The position numbers were made by a program, and so were the translations under genes. A stretch of DNA of 64,000 bases from Bacillota bacterium (GTDB lineage Bacteria; Bacillota; Clostridia; Lachnospirales; Lachnospiraceae): positions 10,055 to 74,054 of the forward strand of contig JAEWPQ010000202.1 in NCBI GenBank assembly GCA_023460575.1, written 5' to 3'. The notes beneath the pieces were generated by a model. It was not told the origin of the DNA. It ran no database searches and saw only the letters and a list, made by a program, of their open reading frames with translations. Of this stretch, positions 44,934 through 54,314 are shown in pieces. The number at the start of each line of letters is the position of its first letter. Position 1 is the stretch's first letter.

Positions 44934-45590
44934 ATGACACCCAATAAAGAGGATTATCTAAAGACTATCTATAAACTAGGTGGCTTAGAGAAGCTGGTAA
45001 GCAATAAACAAATCGCAGAAGTCCTGCAGATTGCACCTGCCTCTGTGACAGAAATGCTGGGAAAGCTAAAACGGGAAGGGCTGATCCGGTACGAACCCTA
45101 CAAGGGTTCCAGTCTGACGGAGGAGGGAATGCGTGCCGCCATCTCCTTAGTAAGGGGGCACAGGCTTTGGGAGGTATTTCTCATGCGCCATTTGGGATAC
45201 TCCTGGAGCGAGGCTCACGAAGATGCAGAACTGCTGGAGCATATTACACCGCAGCGCCTTACAAACCGGCTTGATCAGTTTCTGAATTACCCTGCATACT
45301 GTCCTCACGGCAGTTCCATCCCTCACCCCGACGGACAGATTGATCTCATCCCGATGCAGCCCCTAAGCTGCCTTCCTATTGGTGTAAGCTCCCATATCCG
45401 GAAAGTCACGGAGGAAAAAACACTATTGGACTATTTACAGGAACGGGGAATTGTTATGGGAGGCACTGTTCGTATTATTGAGGCCGCTGCATACGAGGGC
45501 CCCCTTACACTTGACATGAACGGCAAACGCATTCAAATCAGTTATAAAGCGGCCTGTCAGATCTACGTGGAAGATACAAAAGAGCTGTAA
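44934..45590 (+). CDS. DtxR-family iron regulator with C-terminal FeoA/SH3 domain
   Basis: This 218-residue protein has an N-terminal winged helix (MTPNKEDYLKTIYKLGG, then VSNKQIAEVLQIAPASVTEM), a metal-binding dimer domain (RGHRLWEVFLMRHLGY, EDAELLEHIT) with His and Glu ligands, and a C-terminal SH3-like FeoA domain (about 148-218). ATG 44934 has GGAGG 8 nt upstream. It is encoded inside the feo operon, so it likely represses feo under iron-rich conditions through the box at 44762. Confidence 0.9.
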   Translation: MTPNKEDYLKTIYKLGGLEKLVSNKQIAEVLQIAPASVTEMLGKLKREGLIRYEPYKGSSLTEEGMRAAISLVRGHRLWEVFLMRHLGYSWSEAHEDAELLEHITPQRLTNRLDQFLNYPAYCPHGSSIPHPDGQIDLIPMQPLSCLPIGVSSHIRKVTEEKTLLDYLQERGIVMGGTVRIIEAAAYEGPLTLDMNGKRIQISYKAACQIYVEDTKEL

Positions 45591-45621
45591 TACCAAATAT
45601 ATTGTTAAGGAGGATTTTACT

Positions 45622-45861
45622 ATGGATACTACTCAAATGTCATTAAACCAATTACCAATCGGAAGAAAAGCACATGTTTCCGCTTTGACTTTTGACGGTA
45701 CAATAAGAAGACGCATGCTGGACTTAGGTATCGTTGACGGAACTGAAATAGAACCCCTGTATAAGAGCCCCTCCGGCAATCCGGCAGCCTACCTTATTCG
45801 CGGTGCAGTCATTGCGCTGCGTTCCGATGTATCTGAAAAAATTATAGTATCGATGATATAG
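45622..45861 (+). CDS. feoA: Ferrous iron transport protein A
   Basis: This 79-residue SH3-like cytoplasmic protein helps FeoB. SLNQLPIGRKAHVSAL, RRRMLDLGIVDGTEIEPLYK and the end AVIALRSDVSEKIIV are classic FeoA. AAGGAGG precedes ATG 45622. It lies between the DtxR gene (31 bp) and feoB (30 bp). Confidence 0.95.
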   Translation: MDTTQMSLNQLPIGRKAHVSALTFDGTIRRRMLDLGIVDGTEIEPLYKSPSGNPAAYLIRGAVIALRSDVSEKIIVSMI

Positions 45862-45891
45862 ATATTTTATTATCTTAGGAGGATTGCTCAT

Positions 45892-48054
45892 ATGGGACTT
45901 ACCAATGCATCAACCGGAACGGGAGTTTTGAATCACTGTGGCTTACATATTGAGAAGGTAACACCGAAAGATAAGATAATCGCATTAGCAGGAAATCCAA
46001 ACGTGGGAAAAAGCACAGTTTTTAATGCTTTGACAGGGCTGAATCAGCACACAGGCAATTGGCCCGGAAAAACCGTTGTCAACGCACAGGGAAAGTACCG
46101 ATATAAAGATACGAATTTCATCATGGTAGACATTCCAGGTACCTATTCCCTGATGGCAAATTCCACCGAAGAGGAAATTGCCAGGGACTTCATCTGCTTT
46201 GGCGGAGCTGACAGTGTGGTAGTCGTGGCTGACGCTACCTGCCTGGAGCGAAATTTAAACCTGGTTCTGCAGACACTGGAAGTTACTGACCGTGTTGTAT
46301 TGTGCGTTAATTTAATGGACGAAGCGAGAAAGAAAAAAATAAACATTGACTTAAAGGTTCTCACCTCAAGACTGGGAATTCCGGTAATCGGGACCAGTGC
46401 GCGATCCAAAAAGGGCTTAGATGACTTGATGGATGCAGTGAAAGGATTATCGGAAAGTGAAGCGGCGCTTAGTCCGCTGCGGATAGATTACGGTGAAGAA
46501 ATAGAAGCCGCTGTGAGTATGCTGGAACCAGTTCTTGCTGAACTTTCAGGTGATAAAATCAGCAGCCGATGGGTGGCTTTGAAGCTGCTTGACGGGGATG
46601 AGAGCCTGCTTACCTCCTTAAAGACTCATCTTGGCTTTGATCTTTTGCAAAATGATGAAATAGCACAGGCGGTCAAAGAGGCAAAACTCATTATGGAGGA
46701 AGCCGGGGTACAGACCGATCAGTTTCGGGATCAGATTGTTACAAAAATTGTTCAGTGCTGTGAGAATATCTGCAGAGAAGCCGTGACCTTTGAAAAAGAG
46801 GAATATGCGGCACGGGACCGTAAAATTGATAAGATACTCACGTCGAAAATAACTGGTATACCGATTATGATTGGGATGCTGTTCGGTATTTTCTGGTTTA
46901 CCATTACTGGCGCCAATGTTCCTTCCAGCCTTCTTGCCTCCGGACTGTTTATGCTGGAAAAACCGCTGTCCCAGTTCTTTTTATGGTTGTCTGCGCCGGA
47001 ATGGTTACGCGGAATCTTCGTAGCTGGTATTTTCCGTACATTGGCTTGGGTAATCTCCGTAATGCTTCCTCCAATGGCAATCTTCTTTCCCTTATTTACA
47101 CTGCTGGAGGATTTGGGATATCTGCCGCGTGTCGCATTTAACCTTGACAACTTTTTCCGCAAGGCCTGTGCTCATGGAAAACAGGCACTAACTATGTGTA
47201 TGGGCTTCGGGTGTAACGCCTGCGGTGTGATCGGGTGCCGAATCATTGATTCACCCCGGGAACGCTTAATCGCCATTCTGACAAATAACTTTGTTCCCTG
47301 CAATGGACGATTTCCAACTCTGATCGCGATTATTACCATGTTTTTTGCCGGAGCTGCCAACGGAGCACTTCAATCCGTCATTTCTACCCTGATGCTGACT
47401 GGAACTATTGTACTGGGTGTTACAATTACGCTTTTGATTTCAAAGCTGCTTTCAAAGACGATTCTTAAGGGAATGCCCTCCTCGTTTCAGCTGGAACTCC
47501 CACCATACCGCCGGCCGCAGGTTGGAAAAGTCATTGTGCGCTCTATTTTTGACCGGACACTTTACGTGTTAGGCAGAGCCATAGCCGTTGCAGCTCCTGC
47601 AGGGCTGGTCATCTGGATACTGGCCAATATTCATGTGGGAGATTTAAGCCTGCTTGCTCATTGTGCTGGTTTTCTTGATCCGTTCGCCAGATTCATTGGT
47701 CTGGACGGGTACATTTTAATGGCGTTTATTTTAGGCTTTCCGGCTAATGAAATCGTAGTTCCTATTTTGATTATGAGCTATATGGCAACGGGAACATTGA
47801 CTGACATGGATAGTCTGACAGAATTACATCAACTTTTTGTAAATAACGGGTGGACCTGGCTGACAGCCGTATGTACAATGCTGTTCACGTTGCTGCACTG
47901 GCCATGCGGTACAACATGCCTTACAGTAAAAAAAGAAACACAGAGTTTAAAATGGACACTGGTCTCCTTTACAATTCCAACAGTAACTGGTATTGTTGTA
48001 TGTATGATTGTGGCAAACACTGTCCGATTGCTGGGACTTGTATCGGGCATATAA
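45892..48054 (+). CDS. feoB: Ferrous iron transporter FeoB
   Basis: This 720-residue protein has a short Cys/His-containing N-terminal tail (NHCGLH) and a G domain with ALAGNPNVGKSTVFNALTG, VDIPGTYSL and VNLMDEARKK (residues about 28-190). A GDI-like helical region follows, then about ten membrane segments with the paired Gate motifs MGFGCNACGVIGCR and LLHWPCGTTCLT containing conserved Cys. It moves Fe(II) into the cell. AGGAGG precedes ATG 45892. Confidence 0.96.
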   Translation: MGLTNASTGTGVLNHCGLHIEKVTPKDKIIALAGNPNVGKSTVFNALTGLNQHTGNWPGKTVVNAQGKYRYKDTNFIMVDIPGTYSLMANSTEEEIARDFICFGGADSVVVVADATCLERNLNLVLQTLEVTDRVVLCVNLMDEARKKKINIDLKVLTSRLGIPVIGTSARSKKGLDDLMDAVKGLSESEAALSPLRIDYGEEIEAAVSMLEPVLAELSGDKISSRWVALKLLDGDESLLTSLKTHLGFDLLQNDEIAQAVKEAKLIMEEAGVQTDQFRDQIVTKIVQCCENICREAVTFEKEEYAARDRKIDKILTSKITGIPIMIGMLFGIFWFTITGANVPSSLLASGLFMLEKPLSQFFLWLSAPEWLRGIFVAGIFRTLAWVISVMLPPMAIFFPLFTLLEDLGYLPRVAFNLDNFFRKACAHGKQALTMCMGFGCNACGVIGCRIIDSPRERLIAILTNNFVPCNGRFPTLIAIITMFFAGAANGALQSVISTLMLTGTIVLGVTITLLISKLLSKTILKGMPSSFQLELPPYRRPQVGKVIVRSIFDRTLYVLGRAIAVAAPAGLVIWILANIHVGDLSLLAHCAGFLDPFARFIGLDGYILMAFILGFPANEIVVPILIMSYMATGTLTDMDSLTELHQLFVNNGWTWLTAVCTMLFTLLHWPCGTTCLTVKKETQSLKWTLVSFTIPTVTGIVVCMIVANTVRLLGLVSGI

Positions 48055-48081
48055 AAAGAAGAAACAAACTGGAGAACGCTC

Positions 48082-48696
48082 ATGGAATTTAACGAAAAAC
48101 TACAACAACTCAGAACAGGGAAAAACCTGACGCAGGAACAGCTTGCAGAGCAATTATATGTGTCAAGGACAGCAATTTCAAAATGGGAAAGCGGCAAAGG
48201 CTACCCTAACATTGAGTCGCTCAAGTGTATCTCCAGATTCTTTTCTGTGACCATAGATGAACTGCTATCGGGTGAAGAACTAATTACTCTTGCCGAAACT
48301 GAAAACCATACTAATGTGAAAAGAATTTATAATATTATAAGCGGAATAATAGATGTGCTGGCAGTTTCATTTATTGTATTACCAATCTATGGAGAGCCTC
48401 AGGGCAACTATGTTTACCATGTAAATCTTCTGTCAAATACACATATACCAAATATAGATATCAGAGTACATTGGGCTGTTTTTTTATTTATAATTGGACT
48501 TGGAATTGCCAGACTTGCTTTTATTTGCTTCGATAAAGGGGCATTGTATCGCATTACTTCCAAAGTTTCTATTGCAGCCGGCGCGGTAGCAATCTGTTTA
48601 TTTGCTGCGGCAAGAGAACCATATGCAACAATACTGCTATTTTTGTTTTTTGCAGTGAAGATATTTTTATTACTGCAGCAAAGCAGAACAAAATAG
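48082..48696 (+). CDS. XRE-family regulator with membrane-bound C-terminus
   Basis: This 204-residue protein has an N-terminal XRE helix-turn-helix (LRTGKNLTQEQLAEQLYVSR then TAISKWESGKGYPNIESLK) and four or so hydrophobic segments in residues 85-200. Membrane-tethered XRE proteins of this kind are common in Firmicutes, with unknown signals. It starts 27 bp after feoB and may be read through from the feo promoter; GGAGAACGCTC precedes ATG 48082. Confidence 0.82.
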   Translation: MEFNEKLQQLRTGKNLTQEQLAEQLYVSRTAISKWESGKGYPNIESLKCISRFFSVTIDELLSGEELITLAETENHTNVKRIYNIISGIIDVLAVSFIVLPIYGEPQGNYVYHVNLLSNTHIPNIDIRVHWAVFLFIIGLGIARLAFICFDKGALYRITSKVSIAAGAVAICLFAAAREPYATILLFLFFAVKIFLLLQQSRTK

Positions 48697-48714
48697 GAAT
48701 TGCCTTAATTGCCT

Positions 48715-48752
48715 AAAAAGACTCTGACACAACAAAGTGCCGGAGTCTTTTT
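48715..48752 (+). terminator. Terminator after the feo operon
   Basis: AAAAAGACTC (48715-48724) and GAGTCTTTTT (48743-48752) form a 10-bp stem followed by T-rich DNA, 18 bp after the XRE gene stop. Confidence 0.85.
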
Positions 48753-48768
48753 CTTTTGAATAAGTGTT

Positions 48769-48990
48769 TTAATATAATATTCCACCTAACGCAGCGCAAA
48801 TTAGAATTATTATAATTGGAGATAATTCTTTCTTAAACTTCTTTTTTGCAACCAACAAACAAATCGAAACAATGGCAAATATTGATATTGCGACAACATC
48901 TACTTGTATGTATTTTATATTACCGAAGAAAGTTTGAAAACCGATAAACAATCCGGTTGCGAGCATTAAACCCATGATACACTGTTTCAT
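48769..48990 (-). pseudogene. C-terminal remnant of a chromate transporter (ChrA-like)
   Basis: The 73 codons include MGLMLATGLFIGF, VDVVAISIFAIVSICLLV and ELSPIIIILICAALGGILY. This looks like the last third of a ChrA/CHR-domain transporter (usually about 180-200 residues), whose end is typically KLSPILLIILSG...LY. The rest of the protein is missing and no proper ribosome site precedes ATG 48990. It is a decayed fragment unless a short membrane peptide is made from it. Confidence 0.55.
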
Positions 48991-49071
48991 ACCTTATTAA
49001 GTAATAACTTAATTATAATAATAAAAACTCACTTTACCAAACTCATCGTATTCATTCAAAATGCCCATTAT

Positions 49072-50778
49072 CTATAAAATAGTTCTGAAAATATTATAAG
49101 AATTATAAACATCCACAATACCATAGCCCCAATTCTGATTGGGATATTGAAGATTACTGCTTCTTTTCGCTCCCCGAAGAAGAAATTTTTTCACTCCGAT
49201 GGTATCCAGATTCGGATAATTATTATTCACGATACCCCATTCAAATATCATGGCTGCTATACCAGCCATATGTGCAGCAGCCGCACCCGTACCTGTTATG
49301 GTAGTAAATTCGTTGTTTAATGTCGGACATACTACATTAACACCTGGAGCGGCCAGATCGGGGTTTATAATATTTGATGTTGAAAATCCTTTTCCCGACT
49401 CCGGATATAACGCTCCCGTCGTTGCATTATAAGCTGTCACAGTGATTGGTATGACACTGTTGCCAGGTGATGTTATGGTAGTAAAGGGGTTTGAATTTAT
49501 AAAAAATGTCTGATATGATATAAAATTACCGGAAGGCAGCCATATGTGGAAATCTCCGGGCAGATCACCGCTTCCGGATACCTGAAACCTCCAGATGCCC
49601 TGTGCCGGATTTTTAAAACGCAGAATAATGACCTGTTTACCGCTGTCCCGCTCGATCATGTTATAATCAATAGAAAGGATTGTCTGGTCAAATATAAAAT
49701 TTACCTGCTTAGTCTCAAACAACCCCCGGGAGATTGCCGGAACGTATTCACCGGAAGGGGATAAAATGTCCATTACATACATCATGGGAGGACTGCCCCA
49801 AAGCTCCATAGTAAAACCATATTCATCCTGAGCAACATTCAATTCTACCGTTACCTTTTCAGCCGGTCTGAGAATGCTGTAAAAATGTCTTCTGGCTTGT
49901 GCTTCATTTCCTGCAGCAACCGTAATTCCCACACCAGGACAGTCACCTACTAACCTTAACAATGAGCCCAGCAGTCCATTATTACCATGTGGCCCCTGAG
50001 AAGTTCCAACGGCTATACAGACTATCAGGGGTCGATTTAACTTATCTGCTGTATTGATCAGGTACTGAACCCCCCAGTTTATATCATTTTCCTGGTAACA
50101 GGCCACATCGGGAGGAATGGAATAATAATCAGTGAGATTTCTTTTTGCCTGCTTCAGTTTAACGATTAATAATTCTGCATCAGGAACAACGCCCATAAAT
50201 TGATTACTCCTGTTTTCAGAACCAGCTGCAATTCCAGCCAGCATGGTACCATGACCATTACCATCCATACTGGGAACAACCGATAGTGGATCAGTGCTGT
50301 TTAATGCCTGGTTGATTTGTTCAGCCGTGTATTCTGTCCCATAGTATGCAGTATATCTTAAATCCGGATATGGACCACTATCTATGGTCTGGTCCCATAT
50401 TGCCGCTATTTTTGTCGTTCCGTCTTCTTTAAGGAAAACCGGATTCGTGTAATCAATACCGGTATCAACAAATCCTATAAGTATCCCCTTTCCCCTCAAG
50501 TTAAGTGCTGGTATAGTACGTAATACTGTAACTCCTGATGCAGTCAGGCTTTCATAACTTAGTAAAGAGTAGCATCTGGGAATTCCTGAATATCCAAAAT
50601 CTCTGATCAGCCGGGACGTGGCCTGGGATATTGGTAAATAAATACCCGCATAACCCGGATTCGTAATATGTACAGAATATTCTTCATATTGCTTCAGTAT
50701 ATTAAGATTCCCGTTATATTGAATAATTAAATCCATATAATCATTGCTGGTTATCTTAAACCTGTCCTCTGGCATCAT
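49072..50778 (-). CDS. Csp-like subtilase with missing catalytic serine (pseudoprotease)
   Basis: This 568-residue S8-family protein resembles clostridial CspA/B/C germination proteases: Asp105 in GFVDTGIDYTNP, His176 in DGNGHGTMLAG and oxyanion Asn291 in AAGNEAQARRH. The nucleophile position in TITGTGAAAAHMAG is Gly498 (codon GGT at 49285-49287), where its neighbour has Ser in VTGTSAAVAHAAG. An AGT-to-GGT change explains it. ATG 50778 has GGAGG 8 nt upstream. It lies 21 bp downstream of an active paralogue. In C. difficile the catalytically dead CspC and CspA act as germinant sensors, so a sensor or regulator role is plausible. Confidence 0.88.
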   Translation of the reverse strand: MMPEDRFKITSNDYMDLIIQYNGNLNILKQYEEYSVHITNPGYAGIYLPISQATSRLIRDFGYSGIPRCYSLLSYESLTASGVTVLRTIPALNLRGKGILIGFVDTGIDYTNPVFLKEDGTTKIAAIWDQTIDSGPYPDLRYTAYYGTEYTAEQINQALNSTDPLSVVPSMDGNGHGTMLAGIAAGSENRSNQFMGVVPDAELLIVKLKQAKRNLTDYYSIPPDVACYQENDINWGVQYLINTADKLNRPLIVCIAVGTSQGPHGNNGLLGSLLRLVGDCPGVGITVAAGNEAQARRHFYSILRPAEKVTVELNVAQDEYGFTMELWGSPPMMYVMDILSPSGEYVPAISRGLFETKQVNFIFDQTILSIDYNMIERDSGKQVIILRFKNPAQGIWRFQVSGSGDLPGDFHIWLPSGNFISYQTFFINSNPFTTITSPGNSVIPITVTAYNATTGALYPESGKGFSTSNIINPDLAAPGVNVVCPTLNNEFTTITGTGAAAAHMAGIAAMIFEWGIVNNNYPNLDTIGVKKFLLRGAKRSSNLQYPNQNWGYGIVDVYNSYNIFRTIL

Positions 50779-50799
50779 CCGCTTTACCTCCAATCAACA

Positions 50800-52494
50800 T
50801 CAGACAATAAGTGAACGGAAGATATTAAATACATCAAGTATTCCATATCCCCATTCGTTATTCGGATATACCAGATCCGCTTTTCTTTTGGCTCCACGGA
50901 TCATAAAAACCTTCAGATTCTCCGTGCTCATTTCCGGATAATTACCTTTTACGATTCCCCATTCAAACATGAGGGCCGCCGCTCCTGCCGCATGGGCCAC
51001 TGCAGCACTTGTACCCGTCACCCTGACAAACCCATGGTTTAGTGATGGACCTAATATATCTACTCCCGGAGCGGCAATCTCCGGCTTTACTATATTAATG
51101 CGTGTGAACCCTCTCCCGGCGTTTATATAAAGGCTGTTATCTGCTATATTATAAGCCGTTACTGAAATAAGGTTAACGGCACAAGCCAAGGAAAGAAGTG
51201 TGGTATTCGGATCAGATTTAATAAAAAACGTATCTGGTCCTATAAAATTTCCCATCGGTAGCCATATATTAAAATTAATGGGAAAAATTCCTTTACTGTA
51301 TACATTGAATTTCCACCTTCCCTGTGATGGTCTTGTAAATCGCAGCAGGATCAGCTGATCACCGCTCTGGGATTCTACAAGCTGAGAATCTACATGAATA
51401 ATTGTGGGATCAAATATAAAGGAAAACTCTCGGGTCTCATCAAGCCGAAGACTAATAATTGGAATATATTCACCGGATGGAGATGTAATATCAATAAAAA
51501 AAGTATTCGGTACTGCTCCCCATAATTCCATGGAGAATCCGCTTTCATTGGGACCAACATTTAATTCCACTGTTTCATAACCACTTTCCTCTGTAATAAT
51601 TCCCCCGAAATGTCTCCTTGCAATTCCTTCATTGCCGACTGCAATTAATAATCCTAACCTCGGCCTGGTTGAATGGAACGATAACCAATTGCTTGTGGTA
51701 CCTCTTCCATCATGTGCATACTGTGCGGTATCCACAGCAATGCATATAACAATTGGCTGATCTTTTAATGCAGCGTAATCAATTAAATACTGAATACCAT
51801 AAATAATATCCGTTTCCTGATAAGCGACTGCCTCTTCCGGTACCCGGAAAAATTCTTTTAAATATGGTTTTGCTGGTTTCAGTTTTACGATCACCAATTC
51901 AGATTCAGGAGCAACCCCGGAAAATCCGTTTTCAAAATCTTCGCCGCCTGCAGCAATACCGGCAATCATGGTACCGTGACCAATCTCATCCCTTGATGGT
52001 ACAATCCTGTATGGATCTTCGGCCTGCAGCGCTTCGTTGATCTGTTCTCTGGAATACACAGTACCATAAGGTACAGTTTCCGAAGAATTTTCCGGTATGA
52101 CCGTCTGGTCCCAGATACTGGCTATCCTTGTTGTTTTATCATTATACTGGAAAACAGGATTTGTATAATCGATACCTGTATCCACAAAGCCGATCAACAC
52201 TCCCCTTCCTCTTAAATTTAAATTGGGATTATTGCGGATAGCCGGTATTCCGGATGCCTCCAGACTTATCTGGCTGATTAAACCAAACAAAGAGGGGATA
52301 GAAGCATATCCCATTGTCGATATCACATTTTCCGTCATAACACTGACCGGAAGATGCACAACCGCATAAAAGTAATTTATTACGTTAACGGAACCTGTTT
52401 CATATTGTTCCAGGATAGATACGTCGGAGCAAAAAGTAACTAAAAAATCTGCATAATCATTGCTGTATATTTTTTCAATATCTACAGAATTCAT
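50800..52494 (-). CDS. Csp-like subtilase, catalytically complete
   Basis: This 564-residue S8-family protease has the full triad Asp105 (GFVDTGIDYTNP), His173 (EIGHGTMIAG) and Ser496 (VTGTSAAVAHAAG), with oxyanion Asn288 (AVGNEGIARRH). The jelly-roll insertion between the oxyanion Asn and Ser (about 300-470) is typical of Csp proteins that activate the cortex hydrolase SleC in spores. There is no signal peptide, as for the Csp family, whose members are packaged in the spore. It is followed by the Ser-less paralogue, probably in one operon. Confidence 0.88.
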   Translation of the reverse strand: MNSVDIEKIYSNDYADFLVTFCSDVSILEQYETGSVNVINYFYAVVHLPVSVMTENVISTMGYASIPSLFGLISQISLEASGIPAIRNNPNLNLRGRGVLIGFVDTGIDYTNPVFQYNDKTTRIASIWDQTVIPENSSETVPYGTVYSREQINEALQAEDPYRIVPSRDEIGHGTMIAGIAAGGEDFENGFSGVAPESELVIVKLKPAKPYLKEFFRVPEEAVAYQETDIIYGIQYLIDYAALKDQPIVICIAVDTAQYAHDGRGTTSNWLSFHSTRPRLGLLIAVGNEGIARRHFGGIITEESGYETVELNVGPNESGFSMELWGAVPNTFFIDITSPSGEYIPIISLRLDETREFSFIFDPTIIHVDSQLVESQSGDQLILLRFTRPSQGRWKFNVYSKGIFPINFNIWLPMGNFIGPDTFFIKSDPNTTLLSLACAVNLISVTAYNIADNSLYINAGRGFTRINIVKPEIAAPGVDILGPSLNHGFVRVTGTSAAVAHAAGAAALMFEWGIVKGNYPEMSTENLKVFMIRGAKRKADLVYPNNEWGYGILDVFNIFRSLIV

Positions 52495-52556
52495 GAATTA
52501 CCTTATTTATTTTCTTATCTTATTATATTAAAACTATTTCATATAATAGTACTGAT

Positions 52557-54299
52557 TTACATTTTCTTCCGTTTCACATAATGGGTATGAAGAAGTTCAT
52601 GTGCTTTTTCTCCATAGGGTTCACCAAGAAATTCCTCATAAAGCTTTTTAATCGCCGGATTTTCATGTGATTTTCTGAATTTCTTGCTTTGATCTTCTTT
52701 ATAGATTCCTTCCATTCGTTTTTTAAGAACATCAAAATTCCCAAAATGATAGGGCTGACCGCCCCCGCCGATACAGCCTCCAGGGCAGGCCATGATCTCA
52801 ATGGCATGGTAATGGGATTTACCGGCTCTTATATCTTCCAAAAGCTTTCTTGCATTTCCAAGACCATGGGCAACAGCAATATTGATATCCTGATCATTAA
52901 TCTTTACCACAGCTTCCTTGATTCCATCGAACCCCCTGAGTTCATGAAACTCCACCTCTTCAAGAGTTTCATTGGTAAGCCATTCATATGCGGTCCGCAA
53001 AGCTGCCTCGATAACACCGCCGGTAGTTCCAAATATGACAGATGCACCGGTAGATTCTCCCAGCGGTTCATCAAATTCTTCATCTTTTAAATTCATCAGG
53101 TCAATATTGGCCTCTTTTAACATATCCCCCAGTTCTCTTGTGGTTAATACCGCATCCACATCCTGCATATCATCATGCTTAAGTTCAGGTCTTGCAGCTT
53201 CATACTTTTTTGCCAGACAAGGCATAATAGAAACCACAAAGATATTTTTGGGATCGATCCCCATCTTTTCTGCATAGTATGTTTTCGCAATCACACCAAA
53301 CATCTCATGGGGGGATTTGCAGGTGGAAGGTATCTCAAGCAAATCATTGAACTGGTGTTCAAAAAACTTGACCCAGCCCGGACAGCAGCTTGTGAGTATG
53401 GGAAGCCTTCCCCCATGCTGCAGTCTGTGAATGAATTCCGTTGCTTCTTCCATAATGGTAAGATCTGCGGCAAAGTCTGTGTCAAAAACTTTATCAAATC
53501 CCAGCATTCTAAGAGCAGCTACCATTTTTCCCGTGACCACCGTTCCCGGTTCAGCACCAAATTTCTCCCCAAGAGCTACCCGCACTGCAGGTGCTGTCTG
53601 AACGATGACGAATTTGTCTTTCGCATTCAACGCTTCCCAGACATTGGGAATATCATTCACTACGGTCAATGCAGCTGTGGGGCATACGGAAACACACTGT
53701 CCGCAAAAGACACAGATGGATTCATGCATGGGTAAATTAAGTGCTGGTGCTATGAATGTATCAAATCCCCGGTTAACTGCAGAATACACATTGACCGTTT
53801 GTACCTCATTGCACATGGTCTCACATCTTCTGCATAAAATGCATTTATCCATATTCCGGATAATTGCCTTACTCGAAATATCTTTTTCATGAGTTGCCCT
53901 TGCCCCATGAAACTTTATCCGGCGTATGTCCAGTTCTGCTGCCAGTGCCTGTAATTCACAGCTTAAATTTTTTTCACAAATCAGACAGTCCGTTGGATGA
54001 TTGGATAGAAATAACTCCACCACCAGTCTTCTTGCCTTAATACATCTTAAGGTATTTGTCCTTACCACCATACCCTCTGTTACCGGAGTAGCACAGGAAG
54101 GGGCAAGATTTCTCCTTCCCTCGACTTCTACCACACATACACGGCAGGAAGCAGAGCCATTCACCGTTTTAACATGTTCCAGATTAAGGTAGCAGAGTGT
54201 GGGTATCCGAATATCCAGTTTTTTTGCAGCCTCCAGAATGGTTGTCCCTTCCTCCACTGCAATCTTTTGATTATTGATCGTAACATTAACCAGCCCCAT
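52557..54299 (-). CDS. hndD: [FeFe] hydrogenase catalytic subunit HndD
   Basis: This 580-residue enzyme makes or oxidises H2. The N-terminal 2Fe-2S domain is MGLVNVTINNQKIAVEEGTT with CYLNLEHVKTVNGSASCRVC. It is followed by the histidine-ligated cluster segment HPTDCLICEKNLSCELQ, two 4Fe-4S motifs (CILCRRCETMC, CVFCGQCVSVCP) and the H-cluster signatures TSCCPGWVKF, MPCLAKKYEA and MACPGGCIGGGGQP. It is the final gene of the hndA-B-C-D operon, 15 bp after hndC. The operon makes an NAD(P)-linked, possibly electron-bifurcating hydrogenase in the cytoplasm. Confidence 0.96.
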   Translation of the reverse strand: MGLVNVTINNQKIAVEEGTTILEAAKKLDIRIPTLCYLNLEHVKTVNGSASCRVCVVEVEGRRNLAPSCATPVTEGMVVRTNTLRCIKARRLVVELFLSNHPTDCLICEKNLSCELQALAAELDIRRIKFHGARATHEKDISSKAIIRNMDKCILCRRCETMCNEVQTVNVYSAVNRGFDTFIAPALNLPMHESICVFCGQCVSVCPTAALTVVNDIPNVWEALNAKDKFVIVQTAPAVRVALGEKFGAEPGTVVTGKMVAALRMLGFDKVFDTDFAADLTIMEEATEFIHRLQHGGRLPILTSCCPGWVKFFEHQFNDLLEIPSTCKSPHEMFGVIAKTYYAEKMGIDPKNIFVVSIMPCLAKKYEAARPELKHDDMQDVDAVLTTRELGDMLKEANIDLMNLKDEEFDEPLGESTGASVIFGTTGGVIEAALRTAYEWLTNETLEEVEFHELRGFDGIKEAVVKINDQDINIAVAHGLGNARKLLEDIRAGKSHYHAIEIMACPGGCIGGGGQPYHFGNFDVLKKRMEGIYKEDQSKKFRKSHENPAIKKLYEEFLGEPYGEKAHELLHTHYVKRKKM

Positions 54300-54314
54300 A
54301 AGTCAGCTCCTTCC

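Noticed and set aside
52689..53735. Plus-strand open frames opposite the hydrogenase gene
   Set aside because: They are antisense to hndD, which has all H-cluster motifs; no independent coding evidence.
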